A stretch of 64,000 nucleotides of DNA from Simmondsia chinensis (taxonomy: Eukaryota > Streptophyta > Magnoliopsida > Caryophyllales > Simmondsiaceae). The translations under genes and the position numbers were made by a program. The stretch is from NCBI GenBank assembly GCA_018398585.1, contig JAGTTD010000002.1:29628186-29692185 (forward strand), in the 5' to 3' direction. Positions 23,076-34,200 of this stretch are shown here, piece after piece (position 1 is the first letter of the stretch; each line of letters begins with the position of its first letter). The notes under the pieces were generated by a model. It was not told the DNA's origin, did not search any database, and saw only the letters and a program-made list of their open reading frames with translations.

Positions 23076-23740
23076 TTACATAAAGCAAAATTTATTTCCT
23101 TTCTTTCTAAGGTAGAACAAATCTCTCTTAAACTCAATTGATATAGGGTTTCTAAGACAATCCCAACAACTCTTGTGACTACGAAATATTTCTACTTCTA
23201 TCGTATAAGTTGTTTCTCTAATATATTTCATTTTATAATTATTATATAAAAGTTTCTTGATTTCATGCAATAAATGATAATCATTAATAGCAAGCAAAAT
23301 ATCATGAATATACAAAATCAAAAAGATAAACTTGCTCTTATAGATCCCTTTTTTAACTAAAAGAAGTTGTGATACCATTAAAATCCAGATACCACTATTA
23401 AAAATCTTGTTTAAGTTCATACATAGATTTATTCAATTTATATCATATGTTCTTGTTCTTTAATAGAAAAGTCTTTATATTGGTCCATAAACTTCCTTTT
23501 TTAGTTCTCAATTAAAAAAAGAAGTCTTTACATCTATTTAATTTAACTCTATATAATAATGAGCCAATATAGTCTCAATAATTGTAAGCTAGTCTATAGG
23601 AGAATGTTGGGAAAAATCACTTATGATCAGTCTCGTCTTTCTAGTAAAACCTTTGGCCATAAGTATGGTTTTATATCGTTTGCTTAGTCTTGAATATCCA
23701 TTTATATCCGACTATTTTATATCCTCTAGTTAATTATAAG
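23076..23740 (-). pseudogene. Copia reverse transcriptase fragment
   Basis: From about 23740 the minus strand carries SDINGYSRLSKRYKT and MAKGFTRK, an eroded form of the RT start (GCKWIFKTKRD...ARLVAKGFTQ), then, in a later open frame, YIHDILLAINDYHLLHEIKK and YTIEVEIFRSHKS. The second catalytic aspartate motif has changed (YIHD for YVDD) and several stops are present. Confidence 0.85.
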
Positions 23741-23760
23741 AGGTTTTGGACTTTGATTTT

Positions 23761-24858
23761 ACAACAACAACAACAAGCCCAGTGCCACAAGGACTCCCAC
23801 CTGAGCGGGGTATGGGAGGGGTATGATGTACGCAGCCTTACCCCATCAGGGGAATACTCTAATGAGAGGCTGTTTCCGAGGATCCCCATCCTGGAAAGCA
23901 AGAAGGCATAAAAAGCACGAAGCGCACGGAGAGCATGACAAGCATGGAAGTATCTAAGCATGAACAAAAATGTGCAAGCAACCAAGCATCTATGGAAGAG
24001 AGCCTACCTAAGGGCAACCTGCAAGCATATAAATGGTGCAAGCAAGTAGAAGCAAGGCAGAAATACGTATAAACAAATAGGCATGCAAGAAACCTAGTGG
24101 CGCCAGAACTAGCCTATAAGTGCTCGACGTTCCTACCTCGGTATATAGGTTACCCTTATACTAATCCCCCACTGAGCTCTATCTAGGGCCATTTCTTCAC
24201 TGAGGTTGAGATAGGCGAGGTCCTGTCGAATTGCTTACATCCAACTCTTCTTTGGTCAGCCTCTTCTTCTCTTCCCATCTATAACATGGAGTTGTTCACA
24301 TCTCCTGATAGGTGCAGTGCTCGGTCTTCTCCTAACATGCCCAAACCATCTCAAACGTTGCTTCTACATTTTATCCTCAATTGGGGCCATGCCTAACTTA
24401 CTTCTTATGACTTAATTCCTGATCCTATCCTTTCTTATGTTTCCACACATCCATCTCAATATCCTTATTTTTGCTACCTTCTTCTTATGCGCGTGATGTT
24501 GCTTAAATGGCCAGCACTCTGCCCTGTAAGACTTAGCCGGTCTCACTACCGTCTTATAGTATTTTTCCTTTAACTTGAGCAGGAACTTCCTATCACACAG
24601 TACCACGGAGGCCCTTCTCCATTTATGCCAACCCACTTGTATCCTGTTATTAACATCTGCATCCACTCTACCGTCTTGTTGCACCATGGAACCCAAGTAT
24701 TTAAAGCACATTTTTTGCGGTATGCATTCGAATCCAATCTTGACATCTTCTGTACTTGGTATGGTAGAAACAAAAGACTTGAGTTCCATATACTCGGTTT
24801 TAGATCTACTATATTCATGGCATTAATCCACTTAAACTGGTTAACACATTCTATGGCT
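23761..24858 (-). mobile_element. RTE-type LINE, 5'-truncated; likely partner of the 5S-headed SINEs
   Basis: The open frame at 24789-24412 (minus) reads FKYLGSMVQQDGRVDADVNN, RIQVGWHKWRRASVVLCDRK, LKLKEKYYKTVVRPA and ILRWMCGNIRKDRIRN. This is the C-terminal end of the reverse transcriptase of plant RTE LINEs (usual text YLGS...RIxxGWxKWRxASGVLCD...LRWMxGxTRxDRIRN). After it come about 550 nt of 3' untranslated sequence and a terminal block with GGAAACAGCCTCTC, GCTGCGTACATC, ACCCCGCTCAGGTGGGAG, GGCACTGGGC and a (TTG)n tail at 23761-23776. The terminal block matches the body of the SINEs here. Endonuclease and most of RT are missing. Confidence 0.9.
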
Positions 24859-24865
24859 TATTAAA

Positions 24866-25072
24866 TCAAACCATATCACTATCACCTCCTAATTCAACTT
24901 CAAACTCTTGTAGATAAACAATACTGTCATTAGGAATAGCATATCTTTGTTCTCTTTGACATCCCTTTAGTGTTATTTTTTTCGGTCCAACTGTTATAAC
25001 TTCATTATAGATAACTCCTTGATGAAGTGTTTGATCATTAATAAATATAGGAACAACCATTTTAGAAGTCAT
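24866..25072 (-). pseudogene. Copia linker between integrase and RT
   Basis: Reads LKGCQREQRYAIPNDSIVYL followed by QEFEVELG. Copia polyproteins have LRRSxRxRRxAIxxDYIVYLQE before RT. Contiguous with the integrase fragment once the solo LTR is removed. Confidence 0.85.
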
Positions 25073-25084
25073 GTGTAGAAATTT

Positions 25085-25532
25085 GCATCATAATTTTCAT
25101 GCAGCCCGCATCTTGGCAGGACAAGTTAGAACCCACGTGTTGGTAGATCGGGCCAACAATCCAAGTCTGGCTGAGCTTGGCGAGATGCAGGCCGGGTTTA
25201 TAGGGACATGACCTAGGCCAAGTAGTCTGACTTTAAGGAGAAGAGCTTGATGTAGATTAGTAGGTATTATTATTATTTATCTTTCTTCTGTTTTAATTTC
25301 AGTCATTTATTTTAGATAGGAAAGCTTCTCTATTTAAGGAAGATGATGGTTAGAGTGTTTGGCATTCAATTTCTTAGGTTTTTATTGTTTTATGTGTTTC
25401 TTTTTTGTTCTCGTTTTGTGAAAATTAAGATTGAAGTTTTTCTTTTGTTTCTAATTGTTTTAGCAATAGAAAATTAAAGGAAGACTACTAAATCCTTCCG
25501 TTTGCAAATTTTCTTCCTTCTACACTGCATCA
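25085..25532 (-). mobile_element. Solo LTR in the copia remnant
   Basis: About 448 bp, with AATTT on both sides (25080-25084, 25533-25537) as a 5-bp target duplication. On the minus strand it starts TGATGCAGTGTAGAAGG and its other end is AATTATGATGC. A TGATGCAG start is also seen in the gypsy LTRs at 35224 and 46350. There is no internal region, as expected after recombination between two LTRs. Confidence 0.75.
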
Positions 25533-26140
25533 AATTTGTTGAATGTTCACTGTGGGCAATTCTTTACTCCCATTAACTTCATCATGTTCCATGAATCTAG
25601 TATTTCCAGTTTCTACAATTTTTGTACCATGGTTAATGTAATAAAATCTATCGCCATTGGGCATTTTAACGAATCTTATAAAGAAGCCACCTATCATGCT
25701 AAAATCCAATTTCTTATAATGTGGATAGTAAATTCTTACATTCACTGGACAGTCCCAAACATGCTGGTGCCTTAGCCTTGGTTTTCTATCAATCCATGTT
25801 TCAAAAGCAATCTTTGAAATTGCTTTACAGGAACTCCATTTAATAAATTCATAGCGGTTGTGTAAAGTATGCATTCACAACGATGAGTGGAAACATGAAC
25901 GGCTTAACATACTTCTAAAAATTTCAAATAAAGTACAATTACGTCGTTCTAATATGCCATTTTCTTATGGAGTATTTGGCGTTGTGCATTGTGCATGTAT
26001 GCCACATCTTCCTAGAAATTAGACAAACAAACCCGACATTGTTCAAATTCATCATACCACTTCTATCTATCCTGACGTTTTTCATATTATTATCTAATTG
26101 TCTCTTGATTTTATTAATGGACACCACTAATGCATCCAAA
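25533..26140 (-). pseudogene. Copia integrase fragment
   Basis: 25874-25533 reads TWIDRKPRLRHQHVWDCPVN, RIYYPHYKKLDFSMIGGFFI and NHGTKIVETGNTRFMEHDEV, the C-terminal integrase part of a Tnt1-like copia element. 26139-25939 adds an eroded core (INKIKRQLDNNMKNVR, IDRSGM for SDRGGE). Frames do not join. Confidence 0.88.
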
Positions 26141-29100
26141 GATGGAGTTTTTCATGCAACAGATAAATATAATCATGAAGTGAAATTACTTTTCCCCATT
26201 AAAGGTTGGAATATCGAAAGATACACATACATCAATGTATATAATCTCAAAAAGTTGTATGCTTTTGTGGCTCCTTTCTCATTGTATTTGGTTTTGTTTT
26301 CCGTTAATAGTATTTGCACACACCAAAACTTCATTAAAATCACGCTTTAAGTTTAATGTGTATTTGCACGATGGGATATATTAGAATATACACAAATCAC
26401 AAGAAAAAGGAAAATAAAACTATTGCTCTTTTCAGGAGGGGAGTAGATGAAATGCCAAAAGGATGGTTAAATCCCAAACAGGTGTAGAAAAGGTAAACAA
26501 CTTTTTACACTTTGAAAAAAAAAAAAAGGAAAAAAAGTCAAATAGGGGGCTATTTGTGTTAATCATAATGAGCCTGAGATTTGCATCCTACATTACAATC
26601 ATTGCTTCCTCCTGCATTCACTTTTTTTTTTTTTTTTTTTTCCTTTCTTTCTTTTTTAACCAAAATGAATGGAAATAAAAAGAGCCCAAAAAAAGAACTA
26701 GAAAATAATATTACGCAAAACAATCCAAAAAGTGAACCTAACTAGCTCTTGTTACTTTTTCTCCATGTAGCTAAAGGCCAATAAATTGTCTGATAATATA
26801 TTAAAGTAATAAAATACTCTAAAAACTTAAATTGTTAATTTGGATAGAGATTTAGTAATACCTACTATAGATTAGTCATATAGTCATCTAGCGTCATGTA
26901 GTACTGTCGTTAGTAATTTCTTTGTGGTGTTGCTTTCTCAGGTTATATTGTTGCACTATTTTGTCTCTTTTTGATGCTCTTTTATGTGTGTTGACTCATG
27001 CATCGCTTTTACGAATATGTCTATTTTGTATGGCAACTATTGACGCTAATTGTTGGAAAAATAAATCTAATATATTTCCCACAAGTTATTTATTATCCTT
27101 GAAGCATAAATATTAAATGAATTTTACTTTGCATTCTGTGAGTAATTTAAATGAAGGATTAGAATTTGAAGTCAAAAATCCAAAATATAGGGTTATAATT
27201 CTGTATTGATTGCACTTACTTATAAAAGAAAATGGATGTGTATACAATCAAATAAAGAACGGAGAAAAATTATTATTATTATTATTAGTAAGGAGGGAAG
27301 AATTCTTACAAAATTGCATTAAGTCATGAAAAAGATCATAACAAAAACAAAGAAAACCAAAAATATGAGCAAAGAAATTTTTTTTTTTTATTTTTTTTTT
27401 TGCCTCCAGGCTTTTTGTCCAAAACAATGCTGAAGATTTTTTTTTTTTAACAAAATACTAAGGGTCTATTTAATATTATTTTTTATTTATAGTTATTAAT
27501 TTTTTATAAACTTAAAATTAGAATGTTTCGTCTTTTTTTTGGTAGTTAAAAAAAAAAGAGACAAAACATTTAATAGAAAACTAAAATAAAAAAAAAATGT
27601 TATTTTCAAAAGTTAATCTTTGATTATCAAAAATGAAAAACTAATGAAGAACAATGTAAAACAAGCCCAAAATATATTTGGGTTCATTTTTTTAATCAAT
27701 GCTACATATGTTTTTCAATAATTAGGGAGTAAATTGCATATAAAAGTCGGCATCCCACCTAAATAGGATCCAATGCAATCAATACTACATATATAATAAT
27801 ATGTCTAAGAAATTCACATTATACTTTTGAATTATTTATATTTTAGTACCAATTATTTGTGAAAATAATAAAAAAGTTCCTAACTTTATTTATTTATTTA
27901 TTTAATATCTAAGATTTTCTTCGTATTAATGAATATAATTCTTTTTGGCGTGACAATATCATATTCTTGGAAGAAAGTGACATGATAGATTACTTTAAAT
28001 ATCCAATACAATATATTCGCGAAAATATCTTAACCCTTGTTTTTTAAAAAAGAAAAAAAGCTCATTCCTAGCCGTTAATACCTTTCATTTTAGTGGGTAT
28101 TTAAAATTATTTGCCATGCCCAACGAGGTATTTTAATTAATATATTGTAGTGGGTATTTTACAGTGACATGTCATGCAGTTTTCTTCCCGGAATATGACG
28201 TCATCACGTCAGAATATTCCATGTAAGCTTTGTGAGCCAATTTTTTGTTTGGTTCAAGCTTGGTTTGAAACTCGTTGAGCTTGGAGACTTTAAAAGATTT
28301 TTAGATTGGCTTAACTATGCTAAGTTGAATTTACAAATGTACTCAACTTAGCAAGATTGGACTTGAGTTGTCTTTTTTACGTTCATTTAGGTTCTTACGG
28401 GGAATATTTCGGCTCATTTAGATTCAAACTTAGGGTCATGAGACTGGTAGCTGGCATATTCAAGCACCTACAAACTGAAACATTAGTTCTAGTTAACTCA
28501 TTTAAGCTTATTCAACTTTTGAATAATTGAGAAAGAGCTTCACCAAGCTTGCAGTCTCCTTCCTTGGCTTACTTGACAATTTGGGTCATCACTAATGTCC
28601 AAGAGTTCGAGGGTGGATTTGGTTCATACATTTTCATTTTATTTTATTTATTTTTTCATCTTATATGTTTTGATCAGATTTGTATACTTAACATATGTAT
28701 TTGTCTACAGTATTGTGTTTGGCTATATAATACAGAAAGACATTTTTTTCATAACAGAGTATTTCAATACATATCTTAAAAATATTATCTATTATAATGC
28801 AAAACTGATTTAATAATATGAATCGATTAATAATGGCAAGTGTAGTGCTGGGCTACCACTGTGATGAGATGGATCACGGTGGTGGTGCAAAGCAATAGTA
28901 ATGGATGGTAACAAGTCTTTGTATTTAGTAATAGTTGTGGCCAACCTAAGGTGATCAAAGGAATGCCATTTTGTTAGAGGATGGACACTATTGACAGCAA
29001 GCCGCAGGTGTGAGCAATGTAGGTACACTATTGTAGTAAGGTGAAATTATGAAGATAGCAAGTCATGGTGGTGGGAAGCCAAAATAGTGGGGGGTTTGAG

Positions 29101-29496
29101 TTAACATATGGTGGTGGCTCATAGTGGTGGATGGTGATCAATTGAGTGGTGACCATAGTGTGAGAGATTAGTAATGAGTTATGGTGGTTAGGTGGTGAGC
29201 CATAAATTGGCAAGTTAGAGGTAAATCATGATAGTAACTAATCATAATAATGGAAGATTATCAATGTAGTGAAGCGTGTAAAAAGTTCTTTTTTTCAGCT
29301 TTAAAATTATTATAAAGTTGAACCAAACACTGTGTTTAGATCAAATGTTCAATTTGTATATCCAATACATATTTTATGTTATTAGCTTATAAGAAGAGTA
29401 CTTATTTAAGATTATTTTTTTAAATTCTTCCATGTATAAAATTACAATATGTATCCAACTTTTATATAAAATATGTATATTAATTTGACATAAATA
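26141..29496. other. Long AT-rich intergenic stretch without a recognised gene
   Basis: Many A and T runs, short TTATTA repeats near 27280, and a TTTATTTATTTATT run near 27890. 28230-28560 has AAGCTTGGTTTGAAACTCG-type words. No ORF here has family similarity. Confidence 0.55.
28190..28220. promoter_or_regulatory. Imperfect palindrome with two ACGT (bZIP-type) cores
   Basis: GGAATAT and AATATTCC arms enclose TGACGTCA (28196-28203) and CACGTCA (28205-28211). TGACGTCA is a perfect bZIP/TGA-factor core. It lies 2.7 kb upstream of the WRKY start; any role there is conjecture. Confidence 0.5.
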
Positions 29497-30186
29497 AGGG
29501 TAAATTACAAAAAATCCTCCCGACTTTTGCTTCATTAACATAAAAACCCCCTTATAAATAAAACCATTCATTAAATCCCCCCCCCCCCCCCCCAACTTTT
29601 AAAATTTTATCACTTTGTCCCCGAACAATTTTTTCTGACTATTTTGCCCCTTAAAATAAAATAGTCAAGTATCTAATTTTATTTTTAGGCAGAATTTTAT
29701 GTTTTGAGGAAAAACAAATTTTTTTATATATTTTTAGAAAAAAAGGAATTTTTTATATTTATAAAAATTATTATTTTAATTAATTATATAGTAGTGATAT
29801 TGTAATATTAATAAAAATATTATATTTTACTTTATAATATTTTTTATAGAAATTTTAAAAATACTTTTTATCTTCTAAACTTATAATATCATTAATATAA
29901 TTAATTAAAATAATTATATTTTTTTATAAATATAGAAAAATTCTCTTAATTCTATTGCGTAAAATATAATTTTTTTTAATTTTTGCCTAATAATATAAAA
30001 TATCCTTCTAAAAATATAATTGAATATTTAACCCCCTTACTTTTGAGAGACAAAATGGTCAAAAAAAGCAATATAGGGATTAAGTGATAAATTTTTAAAA
30101 GTGAAAAGGTTTTGTGAGTGCTTTTATTTGTGAGAATTTTTTTATTTTTGAAGCAAAAAATATGAGAGTTTTTCGTAATTTACCCT
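29497..30186. mobile_element. MITE, about 690 bp
   Basis: Terminal inverted repeats start AGGGTAAATTACAAAAAA on the left and AGGGTAAATTACGAAAAA on the right (reverse complement), and extend through TTTTGCTTCA and further. ATAAATA lies on both sides (7 bp). The interior is AT-rich and itself partly palindromic. A run of about 17 C lies at 29579-29595. No ORF. It ends about 690 bp before the WRKY start codon. Confidence 0.85.
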
Positions 30187-30878
30187 ATAAATAATTATAA
30201 TAATATTAAATTATTACTCTTTAATAAACTAATATTTTTTTTATCATATGTATTGTACATATGAACTAAGTCTATTTTATAAATACCCATAATATTAGTC
30301 ACTATATTTGATAATTAGATAACCAAATTAATTTCTTTAACATTGGTAAAGTGGAGATGGAAAATACTTCGAGCAGAATTGAACTCCATTGGTACCTTTT
30401 GCCATTGGAGTTTTCAACTATTAGGCCATGTATAAGACTACCGAAACTAATTAATACCTTACATATAATATTTTCCAATAGCAAATTATACTGTTCATGA
30501 TTAATTTGTTCTTATTTTTCAACGCTCCCACTATACCTACACTTACAAAATGAAATTATCAAGTCATGAATAAAAGGGAAAGTGGCTCATCTTTTATCCC
30601 AATGTTAGGTGGCTATTATCAGTCTCCATATTTTTTTCCAATCCACACTATTTTTCATCCCTAAGAAAATCCCACTCTCAAAAAAAAAAAAAAAAAAAAA
30701 CCAAACTCCCTAGGAGATCAACTTCTTCATCCTAAGCACACAGAAGAATCCATCGAGTTTTCTTTTCCCTTCTTTTGTTTCTTTTGGCCTATTCTCGTCC
30801 CCGAACTAGGGTTTCATCGATCGATCAATAAAAGATCCTTACATATCACAAAGAAAAGAAACCTAGGTGCTTCGTGCC
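30187..30878 (+). promoter_or_regulatory. Upstream region and leader of the WRKY13-like gene
   Basis: The last 160 bases before the ATG are pyrimidine-rich (TTTTCTTTTCCCTTCTTTTG), like many plant 5' leaders, and contain GGGTTTCATCGATCGATCAA. A 20-A run sits at 30680-30699. TTTTATAAATACC at 30274 is the best TATA-like string but lies 600 bp from the start. A W-box core (GGTCAA, 30056-30061) is present in the right arm of the adjoining MITE. The start of transcription is not determined. Confidence 0.4.
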
Positions 30879-31222
30879 ATGCTGAACCAAGGCTCGATCG
30901 AAGATCAAGGGCTAGGATCATCTTCGCAAATGGGCTCTTTCTATCTAAACCCTACAAGTTCAACCACAACTTGTGATCCTCCATGGATGACTCATAGTTG
31001 GCTTAAATCCTACTTCACTTTAAATTTGCCCTTACCTTGTTCACATGGGAATGACACCAATAATACTAGTTTGACACAAGCCCTCTTGTCCTCTTCACTT
31101 GTAACCCAAAACCACAGACATGAAGATCATGAAGAAGATGCATCTAATTCCTTTGACATGGGTGGTGGACTTGGAAGCCCAAATCATCTTCTTTCACTCC
31201 AAAGATCCACTCCCAATCTATG
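30879..31222 (+). CDS. WRKY13: WRKY13-like exon 1
   Basis: Codes residues 1-114 and two bases of Trp115. The donor is TATG|GTATGT. It holds the Ser/Thr/Asn/His-rich N-terminal region with the LLSLQRS motif at the end. Confidence 0.88.
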
Positions 31223-34200
31223 GTATGTTGATTAACATTTACTTGTTTGATCTTCTCTTTATTTCACTTAGTTTAACCCTATTTGTTATACGCATGTTAG
31301 GAAAGGCATATGGGCTGCACATGTTGGCAGCCTTGCCAAAATTCCTAACTCCTTTTCCCACGATGAAGACGAGATTAATTTCATCTCAAGTATTGCTTAC
31401 CATCTTCAAAGACTTAACCCAATAAGCTCACTGGCGCCTTCAATTTTAAACCTGTTTTGGCTTGTTTTGATGAAAGTTAATCATGTAGAAAAAGGGATAG
31501 ACACATCAAGAATATGTAGTAAGATTATACATGAAAAGAACCTTTTTTTTTTTTTTTAAAAATCAAAGTCGAGGTTATCATTCATGGTAGATAGGTGTAC
31601 TTTTGCCACTTTAGTCAATCCCATTATTCTTGTTGTTAGATTAAAATCTAACTCTATTCTTTTACGGAACTCTATTCTTTTATATGGTATCCGAGCCAGA
31701 TAATTTTCATTCTTTTTCTTATTGCCATTACACTTGCCTCGTTTTTTTCTTTAACGCATATTCTCATCAATTGAACTTGATGATTCTTCTTCTTATATAG
31801 GGTGTGGGGAGAAGGAAAGGAGTGGGTTGGGATGAGCAAGAAAAGTGGACCGGGAGGCGACGAAAACCGGCTAGGAGTGTCCCCAATGAACATGAAGATG
31901 AAGAAGAAGATGAAAGGGAGAAGGAAGGTGAGAGAACCTAGGTTTTGCTTCAAGACAATGAGTGATGTGGATGTGCTTGATGATGGTTACAAATGGAGAA
32001 AGTATGGCCAAAAAGTTGTCAAGAACACCCTTCATCCCAGGTATTACACACCCTTTTCTTTTTCATTTTTACACCTTGAATTACTTATCCAATGTTTGAA
32101 AACTCTGCAGGTTAGTCTAGTACTTTTTTTTTTTTATGATAAATATGAGGATAATATTCTCGAAAGAAATAAAAGTGTTCTTCAAGTGAGTCTAATACTA
32201 AATTGATCTCAGAAAAAATTTTTAATCTAGAAAAGAAATAATATTATAAAAAAAGAATATAAAAAAAAGTTAAGGGTAGGATATCAATCATCAAATAAAA
32301 ACTCAAAACTAATAAGACAAAATCTTTCAACCTCACAGTAGAGCTCTCGCATTGGTATTAATGTGTACACCTTATTGACTACTATGCTTAATATAAAATT
32401 TTTATGAGATACAAGTTTACTTAATATAATATATTTACATATTCTTGCATGTTTATACTTCTTTTGGCCCTGCTTTGACAGATGTGTCCTATTTTATACT
32501 GCAAGTTCTCTCATTAATTATCAAAAAAAAAAAAAAAAACCATAGGAACTTTTTGAGCAAAGCCTATCATTGGTTAAACTTTCAAAATATATCTAATTAT
32601 TACAAAATTTCTCAATATCCAAGGTCTCCACTCTCCCCTTGATTGTGTTTCTTGCATCGACTTTTTTTTTTTAACACTATTTGCCAATGCTATGCCTACA
32701 AAATTTGTATAGAAACTAACAAAAATTGGTTAGCTTCCTACTAAGGTAAACAACTATTCTACAAAGTTCTACATAATACTCGATACAAAATCAGCACACC
32801 TACTAAAGTGGAGCTCGAGAAAAGACAAGTTTTATTTTTAAGTAGAGGCTTAGGAATAACCTTGTGCTCTAATATAACTGCTTACAGAAATGTCTATTAC
32901 GCTTAATTAAATTGTTGATATTAACCACTTTATACCTTTGTTAAGATCTAATAATATTAAGAATGAAGTTCAAGAGATATAACATCAAAACCTCTCAATC
33001 AATGATATAACCATATGTCAAGAATTAAATTGTTAGGTGAAGGTGGTACAAAAACTTTTTTTTAAATTAATATATGTTGTCCAAAATTATCTCTTTTATT
33101 TATTTATTTATTTTGATAATTAAGAGGGAGGAAGAGCCTGCAATAAATACAAAATATATACACTGTAACAAAATAAAAACAAAAATAAATAAAAATAAAA
33201 CAAGACAAATAATCAAAATCATCTGTCTTAATGTTTTATCAAAAAGGTTTTGAGCATCTATACAGCATTTTGAATGGCTTTTATTGAGTTTAATTTTATA
33301 TATATGTTCATCATGTTCTAACTTTAATTATGTATCTTTTCATGGATCTTATTGTTGTTGTTATTATTAATATTGGCTGTGAGATTAACTAACTAGTTTG
33401 AAGAGAGGATAAATGATTGATAGTAAAAGGATTTAATTATGGGTAATGTAGATAGTAAAGATTAATGCAGTTATTGATCCATAGATCCATCATACACATA
33501 ATAAAAATGTGTAACTATTAGACAATGATTTATATATGCAAAAGAAAATAAAAACATCTTTTTATATGTTATGATCATGAAAGTAAAAAAGGGTGTGGAC
33601 CTCAATGTTGATGATAGCTACACTTTATTATACATCTATGTCTGTGGATGGGACTTATTGTGACAATTTTTTCTTTTACACCGGTAATGCCATGGGGAGA
33701 GAGTTCCAGGGTTGGCCAACTGCTACCCCAACCATTGAGACAAAACGGGGATCGACTTGGACTCATTGTGACATGCATATGTAGGTCAATATGAACATTA
33801 TGCGGATGAATAAGGTTTTAGTTTGGCAGTAAAATTAACAAGGTTGAGGCCTTAAGATGAAAGGTTTAGGTATCAATTTAATCTAAATACAGGGACTAAT
33901 TAATGGTAATATATGATGAAACCTTGATCTAGTGGTAAAAAAATATGAACAAACCTAAGACCTTATAAAAGATATACAAAAAACTTTTGCATAATATATG
34001 GGTGATCTGTTGTTGTCTTTTTTGCGATAATTAGCAAGACAACTTGCAATAAAAAGTCAAGCACACTCGTGAAGACAAGGCCCAAGCTAACACGCGAAGC
34101 ATGTATCACAAAAGATGAATAAAGTAAAGTAGAATAAGAGTATACTAAAACTACAAAAAACACCCCCATCAAAAATAGATACCACTAGACAAGAGAAGTA

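Larger units (their letters stand above)
22980..26140 (-). mobile_element. Second Ty1-copia remnant, split by two insertions
   Basis: Minus-strand copia similarity comes in order: integrase (26140-25533), post-integrase linker (25072-24866), RT (about 23740-23076). The gaps hold a solo LTR (25085-25532) and an RTE LINE (23761-24858). LTRs of this copy were not found. Its RT reads FLILYIHDILLAINDYHLLH, where the invariant YVDD has become YIHD. It is an old, dead copy of a different family from 1925-7537. Confidence 0.85.

Noticed and set aside
33590..33790. A possible small gene in WRKY13-like intron 2
   Set aside because: The 63-codon frame has no similarity I can recognise, no splice context and ordinary composition.
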